From positions 62,574,948-62,638,947 of the forward strand of contig NC_059082.1 in the NCBI RefSeq assembly GCF_020497125.1: 64,000 nucleotides of DNA, given 5' to 3'. The position numbers and the translations under genes are program-made. Positions within the stretch are counted from its first letter, which is position 1, and every line of letters begins with the position of its first letter. The notes under the pieces were generated by a model. The model was given only the letters and a program-made list of their open reading frames with translations, was not told where the DNA came from and made no database searches. Shown here piece by piece: positions 33,981 through 47,624 of the stretch. Source of the stretch: Mauremys mutica. Taxonomy: Eukaryota > Chordata > Testudines > Geoemydidae.

Positions 33981-35771
33981 TTAAACGTCTGATTCAATAC
34001 TTGGCATTTTCTTATACACACGTCTATTGCTGCAGGAATTTAAAACTCTTGGAGTTGAGTACACACTATTCTTATTTGCAACATAAGGCATAACATGCTC
34101 TGAAAGGTACATATCATTATGGACCCGGCCATCTCGGGAACTGTATGATGCTGTGGACTTTATGGATGACCTTGAATAATTATCATTTCTTGCTTTTGCT
34201 GCTAATGATTGTTTGTAAAGATCAGCAGGACTTCGCCCAAAAACTAAGTGCTGGTCATCACGATAGGAGTGCAGAAAAGGGTTATCTGCAGAGTGACCAG
34301 GATACAGGGATTTGCTCCGCTTACTGTCCTCCAGAGTTTGCGTTACAAGTGAGCTCTTGTTACTCAACAGTTTGCTTGGGGGGGCATGAAATGTGTTTGC
34401 ATATGAGCTGGTGTCTAGAAACCTCTCTTTCTCTTTCAAGCTTATGCTGCGAGCAGGTCTTCCAATATCTATGTCCCTGCACTTATCGAGGATGTTGTCA
34501 AAAGAGTGTTGCCTGCTGATCCTCAGTTTATCCTTTTTCTGATGCTGGATTGCATTATTCTGAACCCAGTCATGTTCATACATTTCTTCAGGATGCTCCG
34601 AGTTGGCTGCTTCCTGCAATATTTGATCTTCATCAATATCATATAGGTTCCCCATCCGCAAGCAAGCATCACATTTGTAGGGAGACCTGCTTGAATAATG
34701 GCCTGTGTAACTGGGCAGATTGGAAAGACAGCTCCTGCAATGGGTGGAATTCTGTCTATATCTATCATTCACCTCAACCAGGGAAGCATTTTTATCTTTT
34801 AAGCTATAGTGCTTTGAATAAAGTTTGTACTGGTCATTATTTGGAAGACTGTCTTCATTATGCAAAGGAGTCCTGTTACCATGTTCTGCTTTCCTGTAGT
34901 TGTCATTGTGATCTTGGTAAACAGCAGGGAATTCAATAGTCTCTGGAAGGACAATATTTTCAATATACTGGGGTGGGTTCAGGTGGAGACCTGGCTGCTT
35001 GTCAGCATCGATTGTGTAAATTTTATCCCGAGGAGTGCTTTGTTTGGCTTTCAGGTATGTCAGCTCCACATCACTACAGTCCTTTGGGTATTTTGACACC
35101 ACTGATCTTTTTTTAACATTGTCCTTGGTTTTGTGGTGTTTATTATTGTTTTCGGGTTCCATATGGCAAGTGGTTCTGCTTGAGGTCTCTGATACATCCG
35201 AATGGACAATCTCTTCGGGAAGGTATCTCTGGCCCTTCACAGAATGCTGCCTATTTTCTTCTGAACCATTTTCTCTCTGTGAACCTTGGCTCTGACGAAT
35301 CGATTCTTGACGTAAAGATTCCACAGATTTCTTCCAAAGCTGCCTGGGTCTGGAGTTTACTTTTGCTTCTGCTGTAACAGCAACTTCCACTGTATTTGGA
35401 TTTGATTCATTTAATGTGAGAGGATGCTGACCTTGGAAAACATAGTTGTTAAGATTGTCTTTGTGTCGGTTGCTGACAAATGTTTGCAGTTCACTCATAT
35501 TGTCACCAAAAAGGTTGTCCTTTGGCTGAAAGGATCTGTTTTCAGAGAATATCAAATTCCCCTTATCCATGACCATGTCCATAATTAGCGAACCCCTTTG
35601 AATAAAATCACCTGTTCTTTTGGGGGAATTAATTCTTGAAGGATTAATATTGGTCATATTTTTGGCTGTTCGCAGTAGTTTCAACATGTTGGTTTGGGAG
35701 CTGGTCAAAGTAAAGTCAGGCGATTTCTTCTTTTCCTCAATGTGCACGCCATGAATACAGCTATAAATACC
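33981..35771 (-). CDS. GRIN2A: GRIN2A terminal coding exon: GluN2A cytoplasmic tail
   Basis: This exon encodes 596 residues plus TAA: most of the intracellular C-terminal domain of the GluN2A subunit of NMDA-type glutamate receptors, which anchors and regulates the channel at the postsynaptic membrane. The reading frame starts at [16 protein letters not shown] just after a CAG acceptor (35774-35772) and is phase 0 with the M4 exon. Visible landmarks are a juxtamembrane Cys (GIYSC) and the Cys cluster HCRSC plus KCDAC, with the spacing of the known palmitoylation sites. They also include the basic [10 protein letters not shown] segment, where mammals have Tyr instead of Phe, and the terminal [10 protein letters not shown], whose ESDV binds PSD-95-family PDZ domains. 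No internal stop or frameshift is present. The open frame continues 35 codons into the intron, but those residues match nothing and the splice acceptor decides the start. Identity is near certain. Confidence 0.97.
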   Translation of the reverse strand, partial: GIYSCIHGVHIEEKKKSPDFTLTSSQTNMLKLLRTAKNMTNINPSRINSPKRTGDFIQRGSLIMDMVMDKGNLIFSENRSFQPKDNLFGDNMSELQTFVSNRHKDNLNNYVFQGQHPLTLNESNPNTVEVAVTAEAKVNSRPRQLWKKSVESLRQESIRQSQGSQRENGSEENRQHSVKGQRYLPEEIVHSDVSETSSRTTCHMEPENNNKHHKTKDNVKKRSVVSKYPKDCSDVELTYLKAKQSTPRDKIYTIDADKQPGLHLNPPQYIENIVLPETIEFPAVYQDHNDNYRKAEHGNRTPLHNEDSLPNNDQYKLYSKHYSLKDKNASLVEVNDRYRQNSTHCRSCLSNLPSYTGHYSSRSPYKCDACLRMGNLYDIDEDQILQEAANSEHPEEMYEHDWVQNNAIQHQKKDKLRISRQHSFDNILDKCRDIDIGRPARSISLKEKERFLDTSSYANTFHAPPSKLLSNKSSLVTQTLEDSKRSKSLYPGHSADNPFLHSYRDDQHLVFGRSPADLYKQSLAAKARNDNYSRSSIKSTASYSSRDGRVHNDMYLSEHVMPYVANKNSVYSTPRVLNSCSNRRVYKKMPSIESDV

Positions 35772-36781
35772 CTGTAATAAGAGTAACATAAAACAAGTTA
35801 TATCACCAACTGGAAACTTTAAATACTGTAATTTCACATATTTCAGTATTAGCAATACAATTAAATTGGACATCACTTATTTAATGAGCACAAAGAGCAG
35901 AAGGGCATGCCTTCCTCCTGCAGCATATTTCTAGAATCATACATAAAACAGTGATGTTAAATATTTCTTGATTTCATCTATGTAACAGTAAAAGAAAAGC
36001 ATTGCTAAAATCAAACGAAACATTTTCCCCAAACTGTATCATTCTTTGGCTCCATAGGCCTCAGGCATTAAAAAGGAGAATGTTATACTTTTATACTGTT
36101 AGCACTAGATTAAAAAAAAAAGTTTTCTGCCTCCAGCTATATGCAAGCCACCAGCTGCTCCCAACCTGATGGGCATGTCAAGAAGGTTTCCTGGTGGGAA
36201 GATGAAGGCAGGACAAACAAGGATCCTCCTCCTTGCCACAGCAATTCCTGTCCATTCGAGATCCTAGGAAAATCATTACACTTTGGCCTGACTGCTATCC
36301 TCACAAACACTGAATAGTACTTAGCTCCATGAGTGATCCTATATAAATCGATGGAATTACTTACTTAGCAGGGTAATACTTAATTTAAGTATGTCGGGAA
36401 CAGGCCTTTCACAATACTCAGTTTACATAGTGCAAAATCAGCAGTGAGTCTGAATTTTAGTGGCCCTGGCTTCCCTGGTGAAAACATTGAAGATTTCTTA
36501 GAGTCTTCTTGACTACTATTCTTTACTTCCTGCTGGGTAATTGATGTGACAGCTAGGTAAATAGGCGCCATACTCATGAGTGGAGGGGCACCACTTGGTG
36601 TTACAAGGGTTATGCCTACAAGATCTCGACAATTGTAACAATGACAACAAAGAGAAATGTTAATTTCTGATGTCCACAGACAACTGAAACATTAAGTTCA
36701 ATAAAACATTTCTGTAAATTAAATTCAGTAAAGATCTGCAAATCCTAAGCAGCCAAAACAAAAAAAAATCAGCCATTGGTC

Positions 36782-37550
36782 TTAATAAAGACAAATGCAA
36801 AGTGCTCCGCTTAGGATGGAACAATCAGCTTCACACATACAGAATGGGAAGAGACTGTCTAGGAAGGAGTACAGCAGAAAGGGATCTAGGGGTTATATTG
36901 GACCACAAGTTAAATATGAGTCAGTGTGATGCTGTTGCAAAAAAAGCAAACATGACTCTGGGATGCATTAACAGGTGTGTTGTGAACAAGACACAAGAAG
37001 CCATTCTTCCACTCTACTCTGCATCGGTTAGGCCTCAACTGGAGTATTGTGTCCAGTTCTGGGCACCACATTTCAAGAAAGATGTGGAGAAATTGGAGAG
37101 GGTCCAGAGAAGAGCAACAAGAATGATTAAAGGTCTAGAGAACATGACCTATGAAGGAAGGCTGAAAGAACTGGGTTAGTTTAGTTTGGAAAAGAGAAGA
37201 CTGAGAGGGGATATGATAGCAGTTTTCAGGTATCTAAATGGGTGTCATAAGGAGGAGGGAGAAAATTCATTCATCCTAGCCTCTAAGGATAGAACAAGAA
37301 GCAATGGGCTTAAAATGCAGCAAGTGAGGTTTAGGTTGGACATTAGGAAAAAGTTCCTAACTGTCAGGGTGGTTAAACACTGGAATAAATTGCCTAGGGA
37401 GGTTGTGGAATCTCCATCTCTGGAGATATTTAAGAGTAGGTTAGATAAATGTCTATCCGGGATAGTCTAGACAGTATTTGGTCCTGCCATGAGGGCAGGG
37501 GACTGGACTCTATGACCTCTCGAGGTTCCTTCCAGTCCCAGAATCTATGA
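36782..37550 (+). mobile_element. CR1 LINE 3' end with reverse-transcriptase C-terminal remnant
   Basis: The plus-strand frame from 36787 reads KDKCKVLRLGW, then AERDLGVILDHKLNMSQ, QLEYCVQFWAPHFKKDVEKL and LERVQRRATRMIKGLE. After one in-frame TAG at 37177 it continues EKRRLRGDMIAVFRYLNG to EVVESPSLEIFKSRLD and stops at 37470. This is the C-terminal region of CR1 ORF2, downstream of the polymerase core. The tail ccttccagtcccagaatcta ends in the usual CR1 3' repeat-like ATCTATGA. It is 5'-truncated, oriented opposite to GRIN2A, and relatively well preserved. Confidence 0.93.
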
Positions 37551-39519
37551 AAACTGAATGTAAATATAATATAAATGCATTTTACGTATGATACCTTTAT
37601 ACTGTTATTTTTTAATTTGGTGCTTATTATCAGCAAAGGCAGTAATTATGAACATAGCATAATTACAATGCACATAATGCATATTAGCTGTTTTTTCCCC
37701 CCAATATTCTTGTTAGCATAAAAAAGTCTTCATTTTTGCTTACTCCTGTTTCAGCCTGTTAGCTGTGCAATAGCAATGGAATGCCCTAGTTCATGAAGAA
37801 GGCCTCACAGACAGCTGACATCTGCTAAATTGAACTATAAAGTTGATGCTAAATAAATAGGCCAATAAAGGATTTGGGTCTGACTTAGTTTAAATACAAA
37901 ATCCAAGTGAAGTTCTAGAAGTTATGTAGGATGTTAAGATGTATGGATTTTATTGTTAGAAGGACTTTTGAAATCCTAACCTCCTTAGTCATTGGTCAGA
38001 CAAATGTCCCAACAAAGTGAATGGGCCAAATGCCCAGGTCAGTCATAATGTTTTATTCACTGGGGAAAAACTCTCATGATTGCAGCGGGTATTTTGCCTG
38101 AGCAAAACATGAGCAATAGCAATAGAATTTAGCCATAGTAACATCCATACAAAGCAAAGATGAATGGTCTTGCTCTTTTACAACTGACCTGTTTATAGTG
38201 TCTTTCGGGTTTATGGTTCTTTTCTTACTTGTTTAAAAGTCCCTACCCATCATTCTCTTCTCCTTCTCTTTTGACAAGATGTTAACTACAGAGAATACCT
38301 AGCCATCAATGGAGAAATCACAGAAGTTCAGTGAGGACCCAGAAGACTGGATGCTCATCTGAAATACCTGCACCTGTTGGTCTACAAAACTAGCCTACAA
38401 TTGAGCAAAAACAGGCATTTGCTTGAAAATTATTCTATTTTCCTACTTCCAGTCAAATGGAAAAAGTCAGCCCACATGGTATTTCAGCTCTATTGTTTCC
38501 TGTCCCAGTCAGAATTAATGTGGTGTATTGCAAACATGAAAAAATAAAATATTCTAAAATGTTAAATTAACCCTTTCGAAATTGGATTTGGTTTCAGTTT
38601 TGGAGTGAAAATTGAAGTCAGTTCTTATTTTAATTTAAACATGTTTACCCATCTGTAGCAGGATTCTACTAAATTTTAAGTCCTCCTTTAGGATGAATTA
38701 GCTGTGAATTTGTTTGTGGCAGAAGTAGCTTTTTCAAAGTAGCTGGGAGAATTTCAGATATAAATAAGGGAAAATAACAGGCAGATTTACAATATGCTGT
38801 AAAACAGAGCAGCTCTTTGGTTGCAAAACATAAGAACTTTGTTACAGGATTACTCTAACATTTCAAGGGAATGTAGTAAGCCTGTCTTCTGAACACGAGA
38901 GAAAAATATTGAAATGAACAGGAGAGATAGCAGGCTTCCTAGAAAGCTTTTGCATTAACCAGGATAAGAAAACCCTGAATGAACATGAGTAACTCCTTGC
39001 AGACACTACAGATTCATCAAAGGGAAGTATGACTGGCTTGGAGTCCCCTTGGATTCTAAAGATGTTTGCAAAATATTATTAATGCAATGGTTTCATGAAG
39101 CAAATGAAATCACTGGAACCCTTCCCCCCTCCAAAAAAAAATCATTATTGCTGTGTCACAGCAAAAACCTCCTCTTTAACTCGCAGATGACATGAATGGA
39201 ACAGTATAGCCATAACAAACCTATAAAACCAAGGAAATACAACTGAAGATGAAATGTGCCAATTCCCCTTTAAAGCGCCTAAGTTTTGCAAAGTAAATAA
39301 GAACTTTCCTTTTTAGCTACTCTCACTCTTGTGAATCTCAGCCTTAAAGTTGGTGTCATCTTTGTAGGTGTTGATTTCAAAGCTTTCAATTATGGCTACT
39401 ATTTAAGGTCTTTCTAAGAAGACCGGATGGGCTCACAACAGAAGATAAATCTACGTTAGTCTACAGCATATCTAGATGCTTTGGCAATAAAGCCATAGGA
39501 CCAAGCTGATCCTTTGGAG

Positions 39520-39794
39520 CACAGTTTCTCAAACCTTTTCACAGGGTGACTCACAAATTAGAAGACTGTGCAAAGGAAAGAAGAGATGGCCCATGAGACA
39601 ATCATATGAACCACCTCCCCACGCACTGACAACCACATAACACCCCCTAGGTAACAGCAGCTATGGCTTATGTGGATGAGTAAAATATTTTCAGCAGCCT
39701 TAATGCAAGCCAAAGAAGGAGAGTCAGCACCATGTGATCATTTTAATCTCTTGTCAAACCATCGGTGGTCCATGTGACACAATTTGGAAAACTG
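39520..39794. mobile_element. hAT/Charlie-like MITE
   Basis: Ends read CAGTTTCTCAAACC (from 39522) and TTTGGAAAACTG (to 39794). They are flanked by CTTTGGAG (39512-39519) and CTTTAGAG (39795-39802), an 8-bp duplication with one mismatch. There is no coding capacity. Confidence 0.7.
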
Positions 39795-41932
39795 CTTTAG
39801 AGCACAAACAACACTGGTCTTCCAAGACTTCATCTCCTCTCACCTTGATTATTTCATATTCTTCTCCATAGCCTCACGCTATGCCAAATCTTTGTGCACC
39901 AATACATGTAGGATGCTGCTGCCTGCTCCCTCCCATACACAAAGAAACACAACTACAGCATCCTCCTCATCTTCTAACTACTCCACTGCCTCCTGTTCAT
40001 TTCAGGATCTATTAAAGTCAATGTCCTACTAACTTAGCAGGAATTGGTTTCTCTTCCACCTTCCCCTCTCCTCCTCTCCCCAAAAAAACCTCCTCAGTAC
40101 TGTTGAAGCAAGAGCTTTAATCTCTGCAGTTACTGTCATCTGAAACAGCTTCTCTATCTTTCTGCCTCATCAACTCTGCAACTCATTACAAATCTGAAAA
40201 CATCTCTCTTCTCTCTGGCCTACTCATCAGACTTCTCCACCCCCCTCCTCGGCCTCCCCCCCCGCAGTTATTTAATTCTGTAAATCATATTAGAGTAACT
40301 CTAAAGCATTTCAGGATAAATTTGCCAGAAAGATGCTGGAAGCATAACATTGCTTTGCAGTCTACAAAACCTGCTTATGTCCCTTATCCTGGTTCCTTTA
40401 CCAAACACCTGCTCTCCCACCATACCGCAAAAAACGAATCACCTTAAAAAAAAAAAGGCAGAAACTTAACATTTTATGCAAACTGCAACATTTACCAAAT
40501 GGTGTTAAAATGTATTATATTTAACACAACTGAGCATGATTTTCCCCACAGAAAATATTCTCCATAGAATCCAATTTGGAAACATCTTCAAACTACAAAG
40601 TCCATCTCTGATTTGCCAGCTGGGAAGCCAGGAGTTGATTGAGGGCAAGGTGGGTGGGTGGTATAGAGGTATACAGTGTATCTCACTTGAAAAAGAAAAG
40701 AAGCCAATATGAAAAAGGAGAAGTGATTGTGTATGGTACATTTTTTAAAGATGGGGTTGTTTAGGAAGCTCAAACTTATGCATAATCCAACTTTCTATCT
40801 GGTCCAGGACAGTACAGTATTCAGTGAAAATAACAGCTTTTACCTGCAGATGTCTGGAAAACAAGTCTACAAAGAAGCACCAAAATTAAAGGTCTCATCT
40901 TGCAGTTTTGCAGTTCCATATAAATATTGCAGAAATTATATATATATAAAGTTGTTTTTTTTTTCAAAAGTTAGATGCAGACATAAGAAAACAACTTTAA
41001 ATTCATAAGGGCCACATTCCTTGCCCTCCCCAAACTCCCTCTGATGCCGGTGTACATCTGAATGTGTCCAAGGATCAGTCTCAAAAGAAGCAAAACAAAC
41101 ATTTAAAATGCCCACACCACTGAGTTTGGTGCTAACACTCATGGGCCACAACTGTAAGCTTTCCACGTAGGGCGTCACAGGGCAAAATCTCTTACCAACA
41201 GAATAGGACACAACATTTACTCTATGCTACTTCTTTTAGCTGCAGGCCCAGCTATTCACTTTGGCTACATTAAAAAAATTGCAGAGTCCGTCAGCTATTT
41301 AATGTTTGATGCATAAAAAAACCCTCGTTTGTCAAAAAGAGTAAGACTAAACATATTTCCTGCTTTTACTTCTACAATCATTTATTTGGATGTAAAAATT
41401 CACTTTTTAATTGGTAGAATTATCTTTAGAAATTGACTTAATCTCTAACCATATAAATAAATTCCATTTTTGTGTGTCTAATCTGGGTTTATTGAAGGAA
41501 TCTAATTAATTAGGAACATGTAGCTGAGAAATACCTTCTATACTATTTAACACTCTTAGAACCCACATGTTCTATGAAATACACAGTACTGAGCGTTAAT
41601 ATTTATCATCTGATTAAAGCAGGTTTTTTTAAATTGCTTCATTCTAATGATTAGGCCAATTCCTATTAACGAGTAAATCTTGTATTTCTCCATTAAACCT
41701 TTCTCTAATGAAGAATCAATAGCCTGTGATTTCTGTATTTGCTTATTGACTATCCTGACATGTGCTAGTCCACCAGACAGCTTACAGTCACAGCGATCAA
41801 ATGAAAAAACAAAACAAAAAATCCCTAGGAGTGCATATGAAATGCAACTATAACAGAAGCTCTTATCAAAGTTTTAAAAATGTTTCAGATATTCAGCAAG
41901 GGGATAAAATGAGAGAAAATATGCCTGCCTCA

Positions 41933-42277
<345 letters not shown>

Positions 42278-43578
42278 TTAGGATCTGAAAACCATCATTC
42301 ATAGTATATTGCAAAAATGAAAATCTAGGACATAGAGTAATTCCATCTTTAAAAATACAGCACTCTGTAATATCTCATTTATAAAGCGACTCTATTCTTA
42401 TCTGCTAATTTAGGACTACATTACTTTAACAGATTTCAGGTCACAGTACCTCGGCTTGTGACTTCATCAGATTTCATATGTTAGCTAGACTTGATTAACC
42501 CTTTCTATCTCGGGTTTTCCGGAAGAGGAGAGAAACATCTGAATGTGGCACAGTCTTCAAAAACAGACATTTTGTGTTTTGTATATTATCTCTCTCTCTG
42601 TGGAAACAGACTTTCAACTATTGAGGTCTTGGACATCTGACAGAATCTCCCTATCCTATTTTATTCCTTGGTATTTTTAACTTCTATTGTCATCTGTTCA
42701 AATAAGTAGAGTTTTAAAAATAGATATCTATGGTGATATTTCTAGTCACGTGTTTTGTTTCTTTGCCATGTCTGTATCTAGTGGAGGATTGTACTCTATA
42801 GAACTAGTCAAAAGGAATGTAATCTAGTGGGTAGAAACAGCACTGGAATGCAGGCTTCCTGGCTTCTATTTCTGAGTCTGCCACAACCTTGCCAGGGGAT
42901 GTCAAGCAATTCACTACTCAGTCATACCAGCAAAACAGATATACCATCTCCCATAGCTGGGTGGTTCTTAGGCTGAGTGTTTGTAGTTTACAGGTCTTTG
43001 AGTTCCTCATCATTACTGTCATCACAATATGCAGACAGTTAGTGCAGAACAGTCTGACTTTGTTGGGCAAGTTGTTATTTAAAATACACAAAACTAAGTA
43101 CACTCATCCAAACAAATAAAAGTGTTATAGGGCTAGAACTCTGAATGGAGCTCTTCCAGCAATATATAAAAAATTATTTAAATTATGTTTTACTTTGTGT
43201 GTGGACAAGAAATCAGGTATAGCATTCAATTCTCCCATCATCATCTCCTCAATTCTTCTCTCTCTCGAATATTATCTTATTTGGTGAGAAAAAAATCACT
43301 TAAAAAGCATCTTTGGGGCAATCCATGCTCCCCACCTCCCATTTTTTTCTTCTCCCTGGTGTAATCACCACATGGACCAAAGCAAAAGACTAGCGAGGCT
43401 CAGTATGAGACTCAGATATATTTCAGGATCTCCCTTCTTTTACTTTTCAGCATGCCAGAGGCATGTCAGCAGCAGTGAGGTTTTCACAGAAAAGCTACTA
43501 ACTTGTCACACTATTCCAGGCTTTTAAGAAGGGGCTAAGCTTGCAAGACAAAAGGCAATAACCTCATAACATTGCTCA

Positions 43579-45720
43579 GGGTATGTCTACACTACAGGAT
43601 TATTCCGATTTTACATAAACCGGTTTTGTAAAACAGATTGTATAAAATCGAGTGCACGCGGCCACACTAAGCACATTAATTCGGCGGTGTGCGTCCATGT
43701 ACCGAGGCTAGTGTCGATTTCCGGAGCGTTGCACTGTGGGCAGCTATCCCGTAGCTATCCCAAAGTTCCCGCAGTCTCCTCTTCCCATTGGAATTCTGGG
43801 TTGAGATCCCAATGCAAAAACAGTGTCGCGGGTGATTCTGGGTAAATGTCGTCACTCAATCCTTCCTTCGGGAAAGCAACGGCAGATAATCATTTTGCGC
43901 CCTTTTTCCCTGGATTGCCGTGGCAGATGCTATAGCATGGCAATCATGGAGCCTGCTTTGCTTTTGTCACTGTCACCATATGTGTACTGGATGCTGCTGA
44001 CAGACGCGGTACTGCACTGCTACACAGCAGCATTCATTTGCCTTTGCAAGATAGCAGAGATGGTTACCAGTCATATTGTACCATCTACCATGCCACTGTA
44101 AATTGGCAATGAGGTGACAGTTATCAGTCGTTCTGTACCGTTTGCTGCTATCATGGGTGCTCCTGGCTGGTCTCGCTGAGGTTGGCCGGGGGCACATAGG
44201 CAAAAATGGGAATGACCCCTGGGTCATTCCCTTCCTATGTTTTGTCTAAAAATAGAGTCAGTCCTGCCTAGAATATGGGGCAAGTGTACTAGAGAACCAG
44301 AGAGCACAGCCACTCTGTGTCAGAGCCCCTGAGATCCCGCAGAAATGATGAGCTGCATGCCATTCTAGGGGGTGCCCCTGCAACAACCCCACCCATTGCT
44401 TCCCTCCTCGCCAACCCTCCTGGGCTACCATGGCAGTGTCCCCCCATTTGTGTGATGAAGTAATAAAGAATGCAGGAATAAGAAACATTGACTTTTTAGT
44501 GAGATAAAATGAGGGGGAGGAAGCCTCCAGCTGCTATGATAGTCCAGGCAGGACATTAAAGGGTAGCGGGGGAGAGGAGACCAGCCTTCCACTGCTATGA
44601 TAGTCCAGCCAGTACAGAATCTTTTCTTTAGACATGACAGGGTGGGGGGTGGGGGGGCTGATAGAGCTCAGCCCCCAGTTGCTATGATGAGGACGGTTAC
44701 CAGCCGTTCTGTACCATCTGCTGGGAATGACCAGGAGTCATTCCTATTTTTACCCAGGTGCCCCCGGCCGACCTCACCGAGGCCAGCCAGGAGCACTCAC
44801 GGGCTGATGACGGGAATGGATACCAGTCCTACTGCACTGTACCGTCTGCCACCAGGGAGAGGAGAGGAGAGGATGCTGCTGTTTAACGCTCCAGCACCCC
44901 GTCTACCAGCAGCATGAAGTAGACATAGGGTGACATTGAAAAAAGGAGAGAAATGATTTTTTTCCCTTTTCTTTCAGGGGTGGGGGGAAGGGTGTAAATT
45001 GACGACATAACCCTGAAATACCCGGGAAAATGTTTTTGACCCTTCAGGCACTTGGAGCCCAGCCAAGAATGCAAATGCTTTTCGGAGACTGCAGGGACTG
45101 TGGGATAGCTGGAGTCCTCAGTACCCCCTCCCTCCCTCCACGAGCGTCCATTTGATTCTTTGGCTTTCTGTTACGCTTCTCACGCAGCACTGTGCTGAGT
45201 CCCTGCTGTGGCCTCTGTCTGGAGATTTTTTCAAATGCTTTGGCATTTCGTCTTCTGTAACAGAGCTGTGATAGAACAGATTTGCCTCCCCATACAGTGA
45301 TCAGATCCAGTATCTCCCGTATGGTCCATGCTGGAGCTCTTTTTGGATTTGGGACTGCATCGCCACCCGTGCTGATCACAGCTCCACGCTGGGCAAACAG
45401 GAAATGAAATTCAAAAGTTCGTGGGGCTTTTCCTGTCTACCTGGCCAGTGCATCCGAGTTCAGATTGCTGTCCAGAGCGGTCAGTGGTGCACTGTGGGAT
45501 ACTGCCCGGAGGCCAATACCATTGATTTGCGGCCACACTAACCCTAATCCGATATGGTAATACCGATTTCAGCGCTACTCCTCTCGTTGGGGAGGAGTAC
45601 AGAAACTGGTTTAAAGAGCCCTTTATATCGATATAAAGGGCCTCGCTGTGTGGACGGGTGCAGCGTTAACTCGGTTTAACGCTGCTAAAATTGATTTAAA
45701 CGCATAGTGTAGACCAGGCC
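43579..45720. mobile_element. Harbinger-type DNA transposon, 2.1 kb, defective
   Basis: Ends GGGTATGTCTACACTAC and TAGTGTAGACCAGGCC are inverted, and TCA flanks both sides (43576-43578 and 45721-45723), a 3-bp duplication. The interior carries a Myb-like coding remnant (45044-45379, minus strand) but no DDE nuclease. It also has internal repeated phrases such as GTTACCAGCCGTTCTGTACC and a 24-bp perfect palindrome at 45618-45641. I recognise this as a Harbinger family of turtles and crocodilians. Confidence 0.85.
45044..45379 (-). pseudogene. Harbinger Myb/SANT-like DNA-binding protein remnant
   Basis: The minus frame contains APAWTIREILDLITVWGGKS followed by VLSQLCYRRRNAKAFEKISR. This matches the trihelix/Myb-SANT-like domain encoded by the second gene of PIF/Harbinger transposons: Trp residues in the first helix and an RRNAK-x-(F/Y)-x-KI motif. 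After about 50 residues the frame runs into low-similarity sequence, so the domain is truncated or frameshifted. No transposase accompanies it. Within the transposon it is oriented like GRIN2A, which is probably coincidence. Confidence 0.75.
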
Positions 45721-46532
45721 TCAGAGTCTGAAATGCTGGCAAAGTGTTCATTGCAACCGTTTCTCTCTAAACTCATTATTTATGTTCCCTGAACAGCAGA
45801 AATAGTTTCTATCCTTTTTAAACTCCACATTTTGTTTAGTTCCATCTGCAAGCACACCGGAGAACTAATGAAATTGCTTCTGGAAAGGTTTTTATATTGT
45901 ACAATGTGACTACTCTTGAAACATCCTCTACTGAAGCATTATATGCAAAACACATTTTGATTCTAAGCCCTTTACCTTTTCTTCAATAAGAGAGACTTCC
46001 CAGAGATATGCAGTGGCATAATTCTAATTTCTTTTGTAATGACATGAGTTGTCTGCTTCTGGCAATAATGATCAAGAATGAAATGGGACCTACAGAGAAG
46101 TATCAGGTTAGCTAGCTTCAACTACTTCACAATTTAGTACACAATACATTATTTTTGTGCAGATTTCCTAATCTACCCCTCCCTTGCCAATGAGCTCTGT
46201 AATATGGAAGGTGGGATCTTCTTGGTCTTCTGAGAAACACCAGAAGGCGTTTCAAGCCCTGTAATCAAGAAGAGGGTTGGTGTGAGCTGCAAAGAAGATG
46301 CATTTACATCTTAGTTACCCACATATCAAACTGGAACGCCACTGAGCTGGCATGTAAGAATAGTTCACAGCATATAGAGTCCAAGGGCAGACAGACAATA
46401 ACTGGACTATGAGGGCTAGAGTAGAGGCAAGTGGGAATTCAACACCAGGGTAGAAGAGAAAGGTTCTGTACATACTTCAGTGATGAGCATTTTACAAGTT
46501 CCTAAGTCAGAGGAGCCAGTCGTGGCTTCTTA

Positions 46533-46744
46533 GGGTATGTCTACACTGCAATCATGGATCGTGATGACAGCTTGCGTAGACCTATCCAAGCTATTGTTAA
46601 TCTACCTAACTCAGTACCGGAGCAGTGAAGCTGCAGTGGCGTGCGTTTCAGCACAGGCTACCCGCCTGAGTAATTGTCCTGGGTTCTGGGCAGGCTTGTA
46701 CAGTACCCGAGTGAGCGAGCCCTGATTGCAGTGTAAACATACCC
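46533..46744. mobile_element. Harbinger MITE, 212 bp
   Basis: Long inverted ends GGGTATGTCTACACTGCAAT and ATTGCAGTGTAAACATACCC are flanked by TTA at both sides (46530-46532 and 46745-46747). The interior is non-coding. Terminal sequence and 3-bp TTA target site are diagnostic of PIF/Harbinger. Confidence 0.9.
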
Positions 46745-47624
46745 TTAGTTGAGTTTTACACTTAAAGCAGAGATTCAGCCTCTATGCATGAAGAATAGTG
46801 TATCCTCATGAAAATGACAGTGCTTACTCTTCGAGACCTCAGACCACCACCACAAGGAAAAACAGTTCTAAATTATCTTTAAAAATCACATTTTTAAGTG
46901 GGACAATAAACACTAAAATTCATTCATCACAATTATAGAATTATTGCCTGTGCTCAGGGTGCTTATATGCACTCCCTTACCTGAAAATGTTAGGATTTCT
47001 ATTCTTTGGTTTGTATCCTAACATTAGAGCCTCAATGAGATGTTGCTTTGCCCCCCCAATTTATAGTCCTCCCTAAGATCTCCCAATAAAACACACAAAG
47101 ACTCAAGAAAAGAAAAATGAAAGTCCAGAGAAAGTGTAATATTGCCTGCTTGTGTGTTACCATCCAAGGTTCTGACAATCAGCCTGCACTGCTTTCCACA
47201 GTAAAATCCACATCTCCCAAGACTGTCAGATGTCAGCTTGGTTTGGCTGCTGTGCTCTTTCACAATTCACAACAAATTTCATGGAGGGATTTAACTCTCT
47301 TTTTTATTACTGTGTATTTTGCATTTCCTTTCCTTTGGCATATACACCTAAAATAACTAGTGATAAGCCAATAACCTTTTGAAAAAATAACAGCACAGAA
47401 ACAACCCAGGCTTTTTTAAACTGAGCTATGACTGTGCCCTACCAACTTACAAGGAACAAAGTGTTTTGCAATGGTGCAAGCAGGGCTGTTGTAATAAACC
47501 TCTCCTTATACCTGGTTAAGAGTGCAATCACTTCCAGCAGACACCTAATATATACACTCCACAACAATTTATCTCATTTTGAAACTATACAGGGCACACG
47601 CTTTGGAATTTTGTTAAACTCTAA

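Noticed and set aside
35772..35876. Upstream extension of the terminal GRIN2A exon to an ATG at 35876
   Set aside because: The residues are hydrophobic intron translation, while CAG|GGT at 35772/35771 gives a phase-0 join with the M4 exon and the known protein sequence.
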